Part shown: positions 14,127 through 26,775 of the stretch, one piece after another
Layout of the letters: each line of letters opens with the position of its first letter
How positions within the stretch are numbered: the stretch's first letter is position 1
Origin: Pseudochrobactrum sp. sp1633
Lineage (GTDB): Bacteria > Pseudomonadota > Alphaproteobacteria > Rhizobiales > Rhizobiaceae
Length of the DNA stretch: 64,000 nucleotides
NCBI RefSeq assembly: GCF_030376605.1
Contig: NZ_JARRAE010000001.1
Span: 124,001-188,000, forward strand
Reading direction: 5' to 3'
The notes under the pieces: generated by a model
The model's input: only the letters and a program-made list of their open reading frames with translations
Database searches by the model: none
What the model was told of the DNA's origin: nothing
Program-made: the position numbers and the translations under genes

Positions 14127-16211
14127 ATGGCCCGCGAATATAAAATCGAAGACTACCGAAATTTCGGTATTATGGCTCACATCGACGCCGGTAAGACGAC
14201 GATGACTGAACGTATCCTGTTCTATACAGGTAAGAACCATAAAATCGGTGAAACACACGACGGCGCCTCCACAATGGACTGGATGGAGCAGGAGCAGGAA
14301 CGTGGTATTACCATTACCTCTGCTGCGACTACCACATTCTGGCAGGGTCAGGATGGCAAGAAGCGTCGCTTCAACATCATCGATACTCCAGGTCACGTTG
14401 ACTTCACGATTGAAGTTGAGCGTTCCCTGCGCGTTCTCGATGGTGCGATTGCACTTCTCGATGCTAACGCCGGTGTAGAGCCACAGACTGAAACCGTATG
14501 GCGTCAGGCTGAAAAATACCACGTACCGCGTATGGTCTTTGTCAATAAAATGGACAAGATCGGTGCTGACTTCTACCGTTGCGTAGAAATGGTTGCTTCG
14601 CGTCTTGGTGCGCAGGCTCTTTGCGTTCAGCTGCCAATCGGTGCCGAAAACGAATTCCAGGGCGTTGTTGATCTCATCGAGATGAAGGCATACGTCTGGG
14701 ATGGTACAATCGGTGCGGCAGCAGAAGAAAAAGAAATTCCTGCTGATCTTCAGGCTAAAGCTGAAGAATACCGCGAGAAGCTGATTGAGCTTGCTGTTGA
14801 AGCTGACGAAGCTGCAATGGAAGCTTATCTGGAAGGCAAATATCCAAACAATGACGAGCTGCGCGCTCTGATCCGTAAGGGTACAATTGCTGTTCAGTTC
14901 CATCCAGTTCTGTGCGGTACTGCGTTTAAGAACCGTGGTATTCAGCCTCTGCTCGATGCAGTTGTTGCTTATCTGCCGTCTCCTGTTGAAGTGCCTGCGA
15001 TTAAGGGCATCGATGTTAAGACGGAAACAGAAACAACTCGTGAATCTTCAGATGAAGCACCGCTTTCGATGCTTGCATTTAAGATCATGAACGATCCGTT
15101 TGTTGGCTCGCTGACATTCGCCCGTATCTATTCCGGTAAGATGACCAAGGGTATTTCCCTGGAAAACACCGTTAAAGGTAAGCGCGAACGTATCGGCCGT
15201 ATGCTGCAGATGCATTCCAACTCCCGCGAAGATATCGAAGAAGCATTTGCTGGCGATATCGTTGCTTTGGCTGGTCTGAAGGAAACAACGACCGGTGACA
15301 CGCTCTGCGATCCGCTGAAGCCTGTTATTCTGGAACGTATGGAATTCCCTGAGCCGGTTATCGAAATCGCGATTGAACCAAAGACCAAAGCTGACCAGGA
15401 AAAGATGGGTATTGCCCTGAACCGTCTGGCTGCTGAAGATCCTTCATTCCGCGTTAAGTCGGACGAAGAATCCGGTCAGACCATTATTGCCGGTATGGGT
15501 GAACTTCACCTCGACATTCTGGTTGACCGTATGCGTCGTGAATTCAAGGTTGAAGCTAACGTTGGTCAGCCACAGGTTGCCTATCGTGAAAGCATCACCC
15601 GTCAGGCAGAAATCGACTACACACATAAGAAACAGTCCGGTGGTTCTGGTCAGTTCGCTCGTGTTAAGATCGTATTCGAGCCGCATGAAGGCGATGATTT
15701 CATCTTCGAATCCAAGATCGTTGGTGGTGCTGTTCCTAAGGAATACATCCCGGGCGTTCAGAAGGGTATCGAAAGTGTTATGGGTGCAGGTCCTCTGGCC
15801 GGCTTCCCTATGCTCGGTGTCAAGGCGACCCTTATCGATGGTGCATACCACGATGTTGACTCGTCTGTTCTGGCCTTCGAAATTGCTGCCCGTGCAGCAT
15901 TCCGTGAAGGCGCTCAGAAAGCCGGCGCTCAGTTGCTCGAACCGATCATGAAGGTCGAAGTCGTGACACCTGAGGATTATGTCGGTGACGTTATTGGCGA
16001 TCTGAATTCCCGTCGTGGTCAGATTTCCGGTACCGAAGCCCGTGGTATTGCCACCGTCGTCAATGCAAATGTTCCACTCGCCAGCATGTTTGGTTATGTG
16101 AACAACCTGCGTTCGATGTCTCAGGGTCGTGCCCAGTACACCATGCAGTTCGACCATTATGAGCCGGTTCCGGCTGCGGTCGCCGCAGAAATTCAGAAGA
16201 AGTTTGCGTAA
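14127..16211 (+). CDS. fusA: Elongation factor G
   Basis: 694 residues. The GTPase domain shows the P-loop [12 protein letters not shown] (about residues 16-27), the switch-II DTPGH and NKMD. Domains II to V follow, ending in [19 protein letters not shown] drives translocation and, with RRF, ribosome recycling. It lies in the str operon between rpsG and tuf, 63 bases before tuf. Confidence 0.99.
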   Translation: MAREYKIEDYRNFGIMAHIDAGKTTMTERILFYTGKNHKIGETHDGASTMDWMEQEQERGITITSAATTTFWQGQDGKKRRFNIIDTPGHVDFTIEVERSLRVLDGAIALLDANAGVEPQTETVWRQAEKYHVPRMVFVNKMDKIGADFYRCVEMVASRLGAQALCVQLPIGAENEFQGVVDLIEMKAYVWDGTIGAAAEEKEIPADLQAKAEEYREKLIELAVEADEAAMEAYLEGKYPNNDELRALIRKGTIAVQFHPVLCGTAFKNRGIQPLLDAVVAYLPSPVEVPAIKGIDVKTETETTRESSDEAPLSMLAFKIMNDPFVGSLTFARIYSGKMTKGISLENTVKGKRERIGRMLQMHSNSREDIEEAFAGDIVALAGLKETTTGDTLCDPLKPVILERMEFPEPVIEIAIEPKTKADQEKMGIALNRLAAEDPSFRVKSDEESGQTIIAGMGELHLDILVDRMRREFKVEANVGQPQVAYRESITRQAEIDYTHKKQSGGSGQFARVKIVFEPHEGDDFIFESKIVGGAVPKEYIPGVQKGIESVMGAGPLAGFPMLGVKATLIDGAYHDVDSSVLAFEIAARAAFREGAQKAGAQLLEPIMKVEVVTPEDYVGDVIGDLNSRRGQISGTEARGIATVVNANVPLASMFGYVNNLRSMSQGRAQYTMQFDHYEPVPAAVAAEIQKKFA

Positions 16212-16274
16212 GCCTTTTGGCTTACGCTCGTTAAAATAGAATGCCTGAGCAGGCTAAATTGATGGAGAGCTCAG

Positions 16275-17450
<1,176 letters not shown>

Positions 17451-17525
17451 TAGATTTGTGCAGGGGCGTTTGGCACAGAGATTTATCTCAGTGCTGAACG
17501 TCCCGCGTAACAAGGAACAGATCAA

Positions 17526-17834
17526 ATGAACGGTCAAAACATCCGCATTCGCCTTAAGGCGTTTGATCATCGGATCCTTGACGCTTCGACGCGGGAAATC
17601 GTGTCGACTGCCAAGCGTACCGGTGCCAATGTGCGCGGACCGATCCCTCTGCCAACACGGATCGAAAAGTTCACAGTAAACCGGTCGCCGCATATCGATA
17701 AGAAAAGCCGCGAGCAATTCGAGATGCGCACGCACAAGCGTCTTCTCGATATCGTTGACCCAACCCCACAGACAGTTGATGCGCTTATGAAGCTGGATCT
17801 GTCGGCTGGTGTTGATGTCGAGATCAAGCTGTAA
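17526..17834 (+). CDS. rpsJ: 30S ribosomal protein S10
   Basis: 102 residues, [19 protein letters not shown] to VDVEIKL. S10 is a 30S head protein and, as NusE, the partner of NusB in antitermination. It begins the S10 operon only 75 bases after tuf with no terminator seen between, so read-through from the str operon is likely. Confidence 0.98.
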   Translation: MNGQNIRIRLKAFDHRILDASTREIVSTAKRTGANVRGPIPLPTRIEKFTVNRSPHIDKKSREQFEMRTHKRLLDIVDPTPQTVDALMKLDLSAGVDVEIKL

Positions 17835-17860
17835 GGCTTGAGGACGGAAGGAACGAACCG

Positions 17861-18589
17861 ATGCGTTCAGGTGTTATTGCACAAAAGCTGGGCATGACCC
17901 GCGTTTATACAGACGCTGGCGAGCATGTACCGGTGACAGTACTCCGCATGGAGAACTGCCACGTTGTAGCTCAGCGCACAGTAGAGAAAAACGGCTATAC
18001 AGCCGTACAGCTTGGCGTAGGATTGGCCAAGGTGAAAAATACGACCAAGGCTCTGCGCGGTCACTTCGCGAAGGCTGAAGTTGAACCGAAGGCGAAAGTA
18101 GCTGAGTTCCGCGTTTCAGAAGATAATCTTCTGGATGTAGGCGTGGAAATCACTGCCGAGCATTTTGTAGCCGGTCAAAAAGTTGACGTTACAGGTACAA
18201 CAATCGGTAAAGGTTTTGCCGGTGTTATGAAACGTCACAACTTCGGCGGCGGCCGCGCAACTCATGGTAACTCGGTATCGCACCGTGCCCATGGTTCGAC
18301 CGGTCAGCGTCAGGATCCGGGTAAAGTATTCAAAGGCAAGAAAATGGCCGGTCACATGGGTCAGACCCGTGTAACCACGCAGAACATCGAAGTCGTTTCT
18401 ACCGACCTCGATCGCGGCCTGATCCTTGTTCGCGGTGCTGTTCCTGGTTCCAAGGGTGCATGGATCTATGTTCGTGATGCTGTAAAAGTATCGCTGCCGG
18501 AAAATGCTCCTAAGCCAGCTGGCCTGCGCCAAGCTAAGGGTGAAGCTGCTGCGGTTGCAGAAACCTCAGCGACTGAGGGAGCCGAATAA
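17861..18589 (+). CDS. rplC: 50S ribosomal protein L3
   Basis: 242 residues with the L3 signature in [18 protein letters not shown]. The C-terminal tail ([15 protein letters not shown]) is an acidic, alanine-rich extension that varies between species. L3 is an early assembly protein near the peptidyl transferase centre. Its TAA overlaps the ATG of rplD by one base (TAATG), indicating translational coupling. Confidence 0.98.
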   Translation: MRSGVIAQKLGMTRVYTDAGEHVPVTVLRMENCHVVAQRTVEKNGYTAVQLGVGLAKVKNTTKALRGHFAKAEVEPKAKVAEFRVSEDNLLDVGVEITAEHFVAGQKVDVTGTTIGKGFAGVMKRHNFGGGRATHGNSVSHRAHGSTGQRQDPGKVFKGKKMAGHMGQTRVTTQNIEVVSTDLDRGLILVRGAVPGSKGAWIYVRDAVKVSLPENAPKPAGLRQAKGEAAAVAETSATEGAE

Positions 18590-19209
18590 TGGATCTCACA
18601 ATTACAACACTTGAAGGCAAGGATGCCGGTAAAGTGCAGCTTTCCGAAGAAATCTTCGGTCTGGAGCCGCGCGATGACATCCTTCAGCGCGTTGTCCTTT
18701 GGCAGCTCGCTCGCCGTCAGCAGGGTACCCACCAGACCCTGACCCGTGGTGAAGTCTCCCGTACCGGTGCTAAGATGTACAAGCAGAAGGGAACGGGCCG
18801 CGCTCGTCACCATTCCGCTCGCGCACCTCAGTTCCGTGGCGGTGGTAAGGCTCACGGTCCAGTATCGCGCAGCCATGAGCATGATCTTCCTAAGAAGGTT
18901 CGCGCTTTGGCTCTGCGTCACGCCCTTTCGGCTAAGGTTAAAGCCTCTGATCTGATCATCATCGATGATCTGGCAGCTGCAGAAGCCAAGACCAAGCTGC
19001 TGGTAACCCAGTTTGCTAATCTCGGTCTGGAAAACGCACTGCTGATCGGTGGTTCGGAAATCGACGCCAACTTCAAACTTGCTGCATCCAATATTCCAAA
19101 TATTGATGTGCTGCCGGTACAGGGCATCAACGTTTACGACATTCTTCGCCGTGGCAAGCTCGTCCTTTCCAAGGCGGCTGTCGAAGCCCTCGAGGAGCGT
19201 TTCAAATGA
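18589..19209 (+). CDS. rplD: 50S ribosomal protein L4
   Basis: 206 residues. The loop lining the exit tunnel ([20 protein letters not shown]) is clear. In E. coli L4 also autoregulates the S10 operon. It overlaps rplC by one base at its start and rplW by four bases (ATGA) at its end. Confidence 0.98.
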   Translation: MDLTITTLEGKDAGKVQLSEEIFGLEPRDDILQRVVLWQLARRQQGTHQTLTRGEVSRTGAKMYKQKGTGRARHHSARAPQFRGGGKAHGPVSRSHEHDLPKKVRALALRHALSAKVKASDLIIIDDLAAAEAKTKLLVTQFANLGLENALLIGGSEIDANFKLAASNIPNIDVLPVQGINVYDILRRGKLVLSKAAVEALEERFK

Positions 19210-19499
19210 CAGATCTTCGTCACTATGATGTGATCGTTAGCCCGGTCATTACCGAAAAGTCGACTATGGTTTCCGAATTTAACCAGATCGTCTTTAACGT
19301 AGCCCGCAAGGCCACGAAACCAGAGATCAAAGCTGCAGTAGAAGCGCTCTTCGGCGTGAAAGTTACAGCTGTGAACACCACTGTGCGTAAAGGCAAAGTG
19401 AAGCGGTTCCGCGGTATTGTTGGGCGCCAGAGCGATGTCAAGAAAGCGATCGTAACTTTGGCTGAAGGCCAGAGCATCGACGTTTCGACTGGTCTCTGA
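19206..19499 (+). CDS. rplW: 50S ribosomal protein L23
   Basis: 97 residues with VITEKSTM near the N terminus and the C-terminal beta hairpin [14 protein letters not shown]23 sits at the tunnel exit and docks trigger factor and SRP. The start overlaps the rplD stop (ATGA), so translation is coupled. Confidence 0.98.
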   Translation: MTDLRHYDVIVSPVITEKSTMVSEFNQIVFNVARKATKPEIKAAVEALFGVKVTAVNTTVRKGKVKRFRGIVGRQSDVKKAIVTLAEGQSIDVSTGL

Positions 19500-19519
19500 G
19501 AGGCCGTGGAGTAAAGACA

Positions 19520-20353
19520 ATGGCACTCAAGCACTTTAATCCGATCACTCCGAGCCAGCGTCAGCTGGTCATCGTGGATCGTTCGGAGCTCTTCAAAGGC
19601 AAGCCGGTCAAAGCATTGACCCAGGGTTTGACTAAAAAGGGCGGTCGTAACAACACCGGTCGTATCACTGTTCGCTTTCAGGGCGGTGGTCACAAGCGTA
19701 CGTATCGCTTCATTGATTTCAAGCGTACGAAACACGATGTGTCCGCTACTGTTGAGCGTCTTGAATACGATCCAAACCGTACCGCATTCATCGCGCTGAT
19801 CCGCTACGAAGACGGTGAGCTGAGCTACATCATTGCACCACAGCGTCTTGCTGTTGGTGACAAGGTTATCTCCGGCGCACAGGTTGACGTTAAGCCAGGT
19901 AACGCGATGCCACTCGGTGCGATGCCGGTTGGTACCATTATCCACAATGTGGAAATGAAGCCAGGCAAGGGCGGTCAGATCGCTCGTTCTGCCGGTACTT
20001 ATGCGCAGCTCGTAGGCCGCGATCAGGGTATGGCAATTCTTCGCCTGAACTCTGGTGAACAGCGTCTGGTACATTCGGGCTGTCTGGCAACTGTTGGTGC
20101 CGTATCCAATCCGGATCATGGCAACATCAACGACGGTAAAGCCGGTCGTTCCGTATGGCGCGGTAAGCGTCCACACGTACGCGGCGTTGCTATGAACCCG
20201 GTTGATCACCCGCACGGTGGTGGTGAAGGTCGTACTTCGGGTGGTCGTCATCCTGTTACTCCGTGGGGTAAACCTACGAAGGGCAAGAAGACACGCTCGA
20301 ACAAGGCGACAGATAAATTCATCGCTCGCTCGCGTCATCAGCGTAAGAAATAA
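19520..20353 (+). CDS. rplB: 50S ribosomal protein L2
   Basis: 277 residues. The conserved C-terminal block [20 protein letters not shown] holds the histidine important for peptidyl transferase activity, and the tail is basic. A GGAGTAAAGA ribosome-binding site precedes ATG. Standard S10-operon position. Confidence 0.99.
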   Translation: MALKHFNPITPSQRQLVIVDRSELFKGKPVKALTQGLTKKGGRNNTGRITVRFQGGGHKRTYRFIDFKRTKHDVSATVERLEYDPNRTAFIALIRYEDGELSYIIAPQRLAVGDKVISGAQVDVKPGNAMPLGAMPVGTIIHNVEMKPGKGGQIARSAGTYAQLVGRDQGMAILRLNSGEQRLVHSGCLATVGAVSNPDHGNINDGKAGRSVWRGKRPHVRGVAMNPVDHPHGGGEGRTSGGRHPVTPWGKPTKGKKTRSNKATDKFIARSRHQRKK

Positions 20354-20368
20354 GAGAGGTAGTCTAAA

Positions 20369-20647
20369 GTGGCTCGTTCAGTTTGGAAAGGACCGTTTGT
20401 TGACGGCTATCTTCTCAAGAAGGCTGAGAAGGTACGCTCCGGCGGTCGTAATGAAGTCATCAAGATCTGGAGCCGTCGCTCCACAATCTTGCCGCAGTTT
20501 GTTGGCCTGACCTTTGGTGTATACAACGGTAATAAACACATTCCTGTGTCTATCTCCGAAGAAATGGTCGGACACAAGTTCGGTGAATTCGCTCCAACCC
20601 GTACCTATTACGGTCACGGTGCGGACAAGAAAGCGAAGAGGAAGTAA
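20369..20647 (+). CDS. rpsS: 30S ribosomal protein S19
   Basis: 92 residues from a GTG start ([19 protein letters not shown]) preceded by AGAGAGGTAG. The signature THPV-type region and the basic C terminus ([11 protein letters not shown]) are present. S19 pairs with S13 in the 30S head. GTG starts are used for only rpsS and rplJ among the ribosomal genes here. Confidence 0.98.
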   Translation: MARSVWKGPFVDGYLLKKAEKVRSGGRNEVIKIWSRRSTILPQFVGLTFGVYNGNKHIPVSISEEMVGHKFGEFAPTRTYYGHGADKKAKRK

Positions 20648-20649
20648 GT

Positions 20650-21039
20650 ATGGGCAAGGCCAAGGCTCCGCGCCAGCTTAAGGATAACGAGGCGAAAGCC
20701 GTCGCCCGCACGATTCGCGTTAGCCCGCAGAAACTTAACCTTGTCGCGGCATTGATCCGCGGCAAGAAAGTTAACGCGGCACTTGCTGATCTGTCATTTT
20801 CGCGCAAGCGCATTGCAGAAACAGTTAAGAAGACGCTTGAATCGGCAATCGCCAACGCAGAAAACAATCACGACCTCGATGTTGATGCTTTGATCGTCGC
20901 GGAAGCTTCTGTTGGCAAGTCGATCGTCATGAAGCGCTTTCATGTGCGTGGCCGTGGTAAGGCGAGCCGGATTGAACGTCCGTTCTCTCACCTGACCATC
21001 GTTGTCCGCGAAGTCGCCGAAAAAGGGGAGGCCGCATAA
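20650..21039 (+). CDS. rplV: 50S ribosomal protein L22
   Basis: 129 residues, [19 protein letters not shown] to VAEKGEAA. The long beta hairpin that reaches into the exit tunnel, where macrolide-resistance changes occur, is intact. Its TAA shares one base with the rpsC ATG (TAATG). Confidence 0.98.
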   Translation: MGKAKAPRQLKDNEAKAVARTIRVSPQKLNLVAALIRGKKVNAALADLSFSRKRIAETVKKTLESAIANAENNHDLDVDALIVAEASVGKSIVMKRFHVRGRGKASRIERPFSHLTIVVREVAEKGEAA

Positions 21040-21749
21040 TGGGCCAGAAGATTAATCCGATCGGTCTTCGTCTGGGCATTAACCGTACCTGGGATTCGCG
21101 TTGGTACGCGAATACCGGGGAATACGGTAAACTGCTTCATGAAGATCTGAAGATCCGCAAATACCTGACTGAAGAACTCAAGCAGGCTGCGATCTCCAAA
21201 ATCGTGATTGAACGTCCGCACAAGAAGTGCCGTGTGACCATTCACTCGGCTCGTCCGGGCATCATTATCGGTAAAAAGGGTGCAGATATCGAAAAGCTTC
21301 GCAAGAAGCTGTCCGATATGACCAATTCTGACGCAGTTCTCAACATTGTTGAAGTTCGTAAGCCAGAAGTTGATGCTACTCTGATTGCTCAGTCGATCAC
21401 TCAGCAGCTGGAACGCCGTGTGGCATTCCGTCGCGCTATGAAGCGTGCTGTTCAGTCCGCAATGCGTCTCGGCGCAGAAGGCATCCGTATTAATTGTTCG
21501 GGTCGTCTTGGCGGTGCAGAAATTGCACGTATGGAATGGTACCGTGAAGGTCGCGTTCCGCTTCACACTCTGCGTGCTGATATTGACTACGGCACAGCCG
21601 AAGCACAGACCGCTTACGGTATCTGCGGCGTGAAGGTTTGGGTATTCAAGGGCGAAATCCTTGAGCATGACCCAATGGCTTCTGAACGTCGTGCGATTGA
21701 GAGCGACGCTCAGGGTCCGCAGTCAAACCGCCGCCGCGAAAACGCTTAA
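21039..21749 (+). CDS. rpsC: 30S ribosomal protein S3
   Basis: 236 residues, starting [20 protein letters not shown]. The KH domain carries [13 protein letters not shown]. The C-terminal domain has [14 protein letters not shown]-like sequence ([19 protein letters not shown]). S3 forms the mRNA entry channel with S4 and S5. Translation is coupled to rplV. Confidence 0.98.
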   Translation: MGQKINPIGLRLGINRTWDSRWYANTGEYGKLLHEDLKIRKYLTEELKQAAISKIVIERPHKKCRVTIHSARPGIIIGKKGADIEKLRKKLSDMTNSDAVLNIVEVRKPEVDATLIAQSITQQLERRVAFRRAMKRAVQSAMRLGAEGIRINCSGRLGGAEIARMEWYREGRVPLHTLRADIDYGTAEAQTAYGICGVKVWVFKGEILEHDPMASERRAIESDAQGPQSNRRRENA

Positions 21750-21788
21750 TTTTAAGCGTTTTCGGTTAGAATATTGGAGTAGAGAACA

Positions 21789-22202
21789 ATGTTGCAGCCT
21801 AAGCGCACAAAGTTCCGTAAGCAGTTCAAGGGCCGTATTCACGGTGAATCCAAGGGCGGTACGGATCTGAACTTCGGTGCTTTCGGTCTGAAGGCAGTCG
21901 AGCCTGAACGCGTTACCGCACGTCAGATCGAAGCCGCTCGCCGCGCCATTACCCGTCACATGAAACGTGCCGGTCGTGTATGGATCCGGATCTTCCCGGA
22001 TCTGCCAGTAACTTCTAAGCCTACCGAAGTCCGTATGGGTAAAGGTAAGGGTTCAGTGGACTACTGGGCATGCCGCGTAGCACCAGGTCGTGTTATGTTT
22101 GAGCTTGACGGCGTACCTGAAGATGTGGCACGTGAAGCGCTCAGACTCGGAGCAGCCAAGCTGCCGATCAAGACGCGTTTCATTCAACGCATCGCTGAAT
22201 AA
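21789..22202 (+). CDS. rplP: 50S ribosomal protein L16
   Basis: 137 residues, [19 protein letters not shown], with the signature around [20 protein letters not shown]16 organises the A-site region of 23S rRNA. In E. coli the arginine of [10 protein letters not shown] is hydroxylated by YcfD; here the equivalent sequence is present. Confidence 0.98.
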   Translation: MLQPKRTKFRKQFKGRIHGESKGGTDLNFGAFGLKAVEPERVTARQIEAARRAITRHMKRAGRVWIRIFPDLPVTSKPTEVRMGKGKGSVDYWACRVAPGRVMFELDGVPEDVAREALRLGAAKLPIKTRFIQRIAE

Positions 22203-22213
22203 GAGAGACAGCT

Positions 22214-22414
22214 ATGAAAGCCGCAGACATCCGGGCCAAAAGCCTCGACCAGCTGACTGATCAGTTGGGTGGATTGAAGAAAGAGCAGTTTAACCTGCGC
22301 TTTCAGAAAGCCACCGGTCAGTTAGAAAAAACCGCACGTGTGAAGCAGGTTCGCCGCGACATCGCACGTATTAAGACTATTGCCCGCCAGAAGGCGGCCG
22401 AAAGTAAGGCATAA
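22214..22414 (+). CDS. rpmC: 50S ribosomal protein L29
   Basis: 66 residues, two helices typical of L29, with the signature [19 protein letters not shown]. It lies beside L23 at the tunnel exit. It is 11 bases from rplP and 11 from rpsQ. Confidence 0.97.
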   Translation: MKAADIRAKSLDQLTDQLGGLKKEQFNLRFQKATGQLEKTARVKQVRRDIARIKTIARQKAAESKA

Positions 22415-22425
22415 GGAATTTAATA

Positions 22426-22656
22426 ATGCCTAAACGCATTCTGCAGGGCGTTGTCGTTAGCGACAAGAACGACAAAACTGTCGTTGTTAAAGTGGAGCGT
22501 CGTTTCGCGCATCCACTGCTTCAGAAGATTATTCGTCAGTCTAAGAAGTACAAAGCTCACGACGCGAACAACCAGTTCAAGGTTGGGGATCAGGTTTCTA
22601 TTCAGGAATCTGCTCCGATTTCGAAAGACAAACGTTGGGTAGTTCTCGCGAACTAA
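22426..22656 (+). CDS. rpsQ: 30S ribosomal protein S17
   Basis: 76 residues of an OB-fold protein, [20 protein letters not shown], with the signature [14 protein letters not shown]. It is the last gene of the S10 operon. The 79-base spacer to rplN contains no clear terminator, so transcription probably runs on into spc. Confidence 0.97.
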   Translation: MPKRILQGVVVSDKNDKTVVVKVERRFAHPLLQKIIRQSKKYKAHDANNQFKVGDQVSIQESAPISKDKRWVVLAN

Positions 22657-22735
22657 TTAACGGGCTAACATTAAACACGCAGCTTAGGTAGGGCATGAGC
22701 CCTTAACCAGCTGAGAGATAAGAAGGCGGCCAGTC

Positions 22736-23104
22736 ATGATTCAGATGCAAACAAACCTCGACGTGGCGGATAACTCCGGCGCACGTCGTGTCATGTGCAT
22801 CAAGGTGCTGGGCGGCTCGAAACGGAAATACGCTTCCGTTGGTGACATCATTGTGGTGTCCATCAAGGAAGCGATTCCTCGTGGCCGCGTTAAAAAGGGT
22901 GACGTAATGAAGGCGGTTGTGGTTCGCACAGCCAAGGACATTCGTCGCGCAGATGGTAGCGTTATCCGTTTTGATAACAATGCCGCTGTTTTGATTGATA
23001 ACAAAAAAGAGCCTATCGGCACACGTATCTTCGGACCGGTTCCGCGTGAACTTCGCGCTAAGAGCCACATGAAGATCATCTCGCTGGCTCCAGAAGTTCT
23101 GTAA
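22736..23104 (+). CDS. rplN: 50S ribosomal protein L14
   Basis: 122 residues, [19 protein letters not shown], with the L14 signature around [20 protein letters not shown]14 forms an intersubunit bridge and is the docking site of the silencing factor RsfS. It begins the spc operon. Confidence 0.98.
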   Translation: MIQMQTNLDVADNSGARRVMCIKVLGGSKRKYASVGDIIVVSIKEAIPRGRVKKGDVMKAVVVRTAKDIRRADGSVIRFDNNAAVLIDNKKEPIGTRIFGPVPRELRAKSHMKIISLAPEVL

Positions 23105-23117
23105 GGGAAGTTCGACG

Positions 23118-23429
23118 ATGCAAAAGATTCGCAAAGGCGACCGCGTTGTTGTGCTTGCCGGTAAGGACAAGGGCCGTACCGGTGAAGTGATCAAGGTCTC
23201 GCCGAAAGAAGATCAGGCTTTCGTAAGCGGTATCAATATTGTTAAGCGTCATCAGCGCCAGACACAGACACAGGAAGCCGGCATTATTTCGAAAGAAGCC
23301 GCAATCCACTTGTCGAACCTGGCGATTGCTGATCCTAAAGACGGTAAACCAACACGCGTTGGTTTCGTCGAAAAGGACGGCAAGAAGGTACGCGTAGCAA
23401 AACGTTCCGGAGAGTCGATCGATGGCTGA
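23118..23429 (+). CDS. rplX: 50S ribosomal protein L24
   Basis: 103 residues with the KOW motif [21 protein letters not shown]24 is one of two assembly initiators of the 50S subunit. Its last eight bases overlap rplE, so the two are translationally coupled. Confidence 0.98.
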   Translation: MQKIRKGDRVVVLAGKDKGRTGEVIKVSPKEDQAFVSGINIVKRHQRQTQTQEAGIISKEAAIHLSNLAIADPKDGKPTRVGFVEKDGKKVRVAKRSGESIDG

Positions 23430-23979
23430 AGCAAAGAGTGAACCACGCTTCAAGACGCTTTATAAGGATACAATCCGTAAAGCTCTTCTTGAAGAGTTCA
23501 AATACAGCAACGAAATGCAGATTCCACGCGTTTCCAAAGTTGTAATCAATATGGGTGTTGGCGAAGCAACTGCAGATTCTAAGAAGCCTGCACGCGCTGC
23601 TGAAGACCTGGCGCAGATCGCCGGTCAGAAAGCTGTTGTCACCCGTGCACGTAATTCGATCGCTACCTTCAAACTCCGTGAAGATATGCCGATCGGTACG
23701 AAAGTCACCCTGCGTGGTGAGCGTATGTACGAATTTTTGGATCGTCTGATCACGATTGCGCTTCCGCGCGTTCGCGACTTTCGCGGTCTGAATCCTAAAA
23801 GCTTTGACGGTCGTGGCAACTTCGCCATGGGTATCAAGGAACACATCGTGTTTCCAGAAATCAACTACGATAAAGTTGATCAGATCTGGGGCATGGACAT
23901 CATCGTTTGCACGACTGCACCGACGGATGATGAAGCCCGCGCTCTTCTGCGCGCCTTCAACTTCCCGTTCCGCCAGTAA
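23422..23979 (+). CDS. rplE: 50S ribosomal protein L5
   Basis: 185 residues, with [10 protein letters not shown] near the N terminus and the P-site loop region around [18 protein letters not shown]5 binds 5S rRNA together with L18 and L25. Start ATG 23422 lies inside the end of rplX. Confidence 0.98.
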   Translation: MAEAKSEPRFKTLYKDTIRKALLEEFKYSNEMQIPRVSKVVINMGVGEATADSKKPARAAEDLAQIAGQKAVVTRARNSIATFKLREDMPIGTKVTLRGERMYEFLDRLITIALPRVRDFRGLNPKSFDGRGNFAMGIKEHIVFPEINYDKVDQIWGMDIIVCTTAPTDDEARALLRAFNFPFRQ

Positions 23980-24005
23980 CGACAAGCGTAGCGAGGTAAT
24001 CAAAA

Positions 24006-24311
24006 ATGGCCAAGACTAGCGCAGTCGAAAACAACAAGCGCCGCGAAAAGTTGGTTAAGCGTCATGCTGTTAAGCGTGCACGTTTGAAGGCAATTGTTAT
24101 GGATCAGTCCCTGCCTCTGGATGAGCGTTTTCGCGCTACCATTCAGCTGGCTGAGATGCCACGTAACTCCTCTAAGGTTCGTATTCGCAACCGTTGCGAA
24201 GTATCCGGACGTCCACGCGGTTTCTACCGCAAGCTTCGTATGTCACGTATTGCGTTGCGCCAGCTGGGTTCGCTCGGTCAGGTGCCAGGCATCGTAAAGT
24301 CGAGCTGGTAA
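24006..24311 (+). CDS. rpsN: 30S ribosomal protein S14
   Basis: 101 residues, the long zinc-free form: the CxxC pairs of the short form are absent and only [16 protein letters not shown] is present. S14 is a late-assembling 30S head protein next to S3 and S10. Normal spc position. Confidence 0.98.
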   Translation: MAKTSAVENNKRREKLVKRHAVKRARLKAIVMDQSLPLDERFRATIQLAEMPRNSSKVRIRNRCEVSGRPRGFYRKLRMSRIALRQLGSLGQVPGIVKSSW

Positions 24312-24323
24312 GGGAGTTATTAC

Positions 24324-24722
24324 ATGACTATGTCAGATCCTATCGGCGATATGCTGACCCGCATCCGCAACGCGCTTGGTCGTAAAAAGACCAAGCTTTC
24401 CACACCTGCTTCCAAGCTGCGCGCTCGCGTGCTGGATGTATTGCAGGCTGAAGGTTACATCCGCGGATACACACAGACTGACTTCGATAACGGTAAATCC
24501 GAAATCGAAATCGAACTGAAATATTACGAGGGTGCACCTGTCATCCGTGAATTGACCCGTGTTTCAAAGCCGGGCCGTCGCGTTTACGTTTCGGTAAAGT
24601 CGATTCCTCAAGTCGCTAACGGCCTGGGTATCTCCATCCTTTCCACCCCTAAGGGTGTGATGGCAGATCATCAGGCTCGTGAGCAAAACGTTGGTGGTGA
24701 GCTGCTCTGCCGCATCTTCTGA
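24324..24722 (+). CDS. rpsH: 30S ribosomal protein S8
   Basis: 132 residues, [17 protein letters not shown] to [12 protein letters not shown], with the C-terminal signature [19 protein letters not shown]8 binds the 16S central domain and in E. coli represses the spc operon by binding near the rplE start. Confidence 0.98.
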   Translation: MTMSDPIGDMLTRIRNALGRKKTKLSTPASKLRARVLDVLQAEGYIRGYTQTDFDNGKSEIEIELKYYEGAPVIRELTRVSKPGRRVYVSVKSIPQVANGLGISILSTPKGVMADHQAREQNVGGELLCRIF

Positions 24723-24762
24723 TGTGGCTGAGTGGTGAACATAGAAACGGACAGGGTTAACA

Positions 24763-25296
24763 ATGTCTCGTATCGGTAAAAAACCCGTGCCGGTTCCGGC
24801 AGGCGTGACCGCCAGCGTTGATGGTCAGACTGTTATTGCCAAAGGCACTAAAGGCGAACTTCAGTTCGTTGTAAGTCAAGAAGTAAGCGTAAAGATGGAA
24901 GAGGGCGCTATTAGCGTTACTCCTCTGTCGGAGTCGAAAGACGCTCGCGCTAAATGGGGCATGGCCCGTACCATGATCAGCAACATCTTCACCGGTGTTA
25001 AAGATGGCTTCGAAAAGAAGCTTGAAATTACCGGCGTTGGTTATCGTGCGGCTATGCAGGGTAAGAATCTTCAGCTTTCGCTGGGTTTCAGCCATGAAGT
25101 CATCTACGATGTTCCAGCTGGCATCACTGTTGCAACACCAAAGCCAACGGAAATCGTTATCTCTGGTATTGATAAGCAGGTTGTTGGTCAGGTTGCTGCC
25201 GAGATCCGTGAATACCGTTCGCCAGAGCCTTATAAAGGTAAGGGCGTTCGTTATGCCGGTGAAGTTATCGTCCGCAAGGCCGGTAAGAAGAAATAA
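24763..25296 (+). CDS. rplF: 50S ribosomal protein L6
   Basis: 177 residues, [20 protein letters not shown], with the C-terminal signature [17 protein letters not shown]6 lies near the sarcin-ricin loop. It is 12 bases before rplR. Confidence 0.98.
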   Translation: MSRIGKKPVPVPAGVTASVDGQTVIAKGTKGELQFVVSQEVSVKMEEGAISVTPLSESKDARAKWGMARTMISNIFTGVKDGFEKKLEITGVGYRAAMQGKNLQLSLGFSHEVIYDVPAGITVATPKPTEIVISGIDKQVVGQVAAEIREYRSPEPYKGKGVRYAGEVIVRKAGKKK

Positions 25297-25308
25297 GGAA
25301 CACGTGTT

Positions 25309-25671
25309 ATGGCAACGCCGAAACAAACTATTCAGCGCCGTGCTGCACGCGTTCGTCGTCAGCTCAAAGCTGTTTCGAATGGCCGCCTGCGCTTGAGCGT
25401 ACATCGTACATCAAAGAATATCTATGCACAGATTATCGATGATGTACGTGGTCACACTGTTGCTGCTGCTTCCACTCTTGAAGGCGAGCTGAAAGGCTCC
25501 CTGAAGACTGGCGCAGACACTGCAGCTGCTGCTGCAGTTGGCAAGCTGGTTGCAGAACGAGCCGCAGCTGCTGGCGTAGCAGAAGTTGTCTTCGACCGTG
25601 GTTCATATATTTTCCACGGCCGTGTGAAAGCTCTTGCAGACGCAGCACGCGAAGCTGGTCTCAGCTTCTAA
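25309..25671 (+). CDS. rplR: 50S ribosomal protein L18
   Basis: 120 residues with the signature [18 protein letters not shown] and the C-terminal [21 protein letters not shown]18 binds 5S rRNA. Unusually for spc operons, it is followed by a strong hairpin and a 277-base gap before rpsE. Confidence 0.98.
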   Translation: MATPKQTIQRRAARVRRQLKAVSNGRLRLSVHRTSKNIYAQIIDDVRGHTVAAASTLEGELKGSLKTGADTAAAAAVGKLVAERAAAAGVAEVVFDRGSYIFHGRVKALADAAREAGLSF

Positions 25672-25677
25672 TAAAAT

Positions 25678-25717
25678 AAAAAATGTCGTCAGGTGCTTGC
25701 ATTTGACGACATTTTTT
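25678..25717. terminator. Strong intrinsic terminator inside the spc operon, after rplR
   Basis: A perfect 14-bp stem (25678-25691 with 25704-25717) encloses a 12-base loop, and its 3' arm ends in six T. The 5' arm begins with an A-tract, so it is symmetrical. It starts 6 bases after the rplR stop. By sequence it should end or sharply reduce transcription between rplR and rpsE. Confidence 0.85.
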
Positions 25718-25948
25718 CTGTATTACAGCCTCGTGAGGCTTAAGTGACTCACACTAGACGCTGTAAGCTAAACTACACATCATAGTCGCAAGAGACGTTT
25801 GTCGTTGATTGCATTGATGGTAAGACGCTCTGGCATCGGTGTCTGATTTATCAGAGACTGAGCTATGGGTGTCTATTTGTGCATTTTCAGACTTAATGTC
25901 TTGTTAATGTTTCAATTGTGCTTCCGGAAAAGAAAAAGGAATTAGGAA

Positions 25949-26509
25949 ATGGCACAGAAAGAACGTAATCGCGATGACCGCGGTCGCGAAGAGCGCGATA
26001 GCGAATTCGTTGATAAGCTGGTTCACATCAACCGCGTTGCTAAAGTTGTTAAGGGCGGTCGTCGCTTCGGCTTTGCTGCTCTGGTTGTTGTTGGTGACCA
26101 GAAGGGCCGCGTTGGCTTTGGACATGGTAAAGCCCGCGAAGTGCCTGAAGCAATTCGTAAGGCCACTGAAGCTGCTAAGCGCGACATGATTTTTGTTCCG
26201 CTGCGCTCAGGCCGCACTTTGCATCACGATGTTCAGGGCCGTCATGGTGCTGGTAAGGTTCTCTTGCGTTCGGCTCCTGCCGGTAAGGGTATCATTGCTG
26301 GTGGTCCAATGCGTGCGGTTTTCGAAACCCTCGGCGTTCATGACGTTGTAGCCAAGTCCCTTGGCTCATCAAATCCATATAACATGGTGCGTGCAACCTT
26401 TGATGCTCTGAAGCATCAGATGCACCCGAAAGATATCGCTGCACAGCGCGGTATCAAGTATTCGACTCTGCAGGCACGTCGTCAGGACGTTGTCGGTGGT
26501 GAAGAGTAA
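25949..26509 (+). CDS. rpsE: 30S ribosomal protein S5
   Basis: 186 residues, [20 protein letters not shown], with the S5 signature starting at [14 protein letters not shown]-like sequence ([20 protein letters not shown]). S5 lies at the mRNA entry channel and affects decoding fidelity. AAAAAGGAATTAGGAA precedes the ATG. Given the terminator upstream, rpsE may have its own promoter in 25720-25930, but I could not name one. Confidence 0.98.
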   Translation: MAQKERNRDDRGREERDSEFVDKLVHINRVAKVVKGGRRFGFAALVVVGDQKGRVGFGHGKAREVPEAIRKATEAAKRDMIFVPLRSGRTLHHDVQGRHGAGKVLLRSAPAGKGIIAGGPMRAVFETLGVHDVVAKSLGSSNPYNMVRATFDALKHQMHPKDIAAQRGIKYSTLQARRQDVVGGEE

Positions 26510-26556
26510 CCATTGGGGAGGGCCGCAAGGCTCGCCAGGACTTAAGGAACAAAGTT

Positions 26557-26754
26557 ATGTCTTCGACTAAAGGCAAAACGGTTACCGTTGAACAGATTGG
26601 TAGCCCAATTCGTCGTCCGAAAGAACAGCGCGCTACGCTCGTTGGTCTCGGTCTTAATAAAATGCGCCGCCGCAGCACACTGGAAGATACACCTTCCGTT
26701 CGTGGTATGATTGCCAAGGTTGCGCACCTCGTCCGCGTTGTGGACGAAGCTTAA
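26557..26754 (+). CDS. rpmD: 50S ribosomal protein L30
   Basis: 65 residues, with [20 protein letters not shown] and [20 protein letters not shown], the usual L30 core. It is 47 bases after rpsE and 21 bases before rplO. Confidence 0.97.
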   Translation: MSSTKGKTVTVEQIGSPIRRPKEQRATLVGLGLNKMRRRSTLEDTPSVRGMIAKVAHLVRVVDEA

Positions 26755-26775
26755 TCATAGCGCAGGAGAATTATC

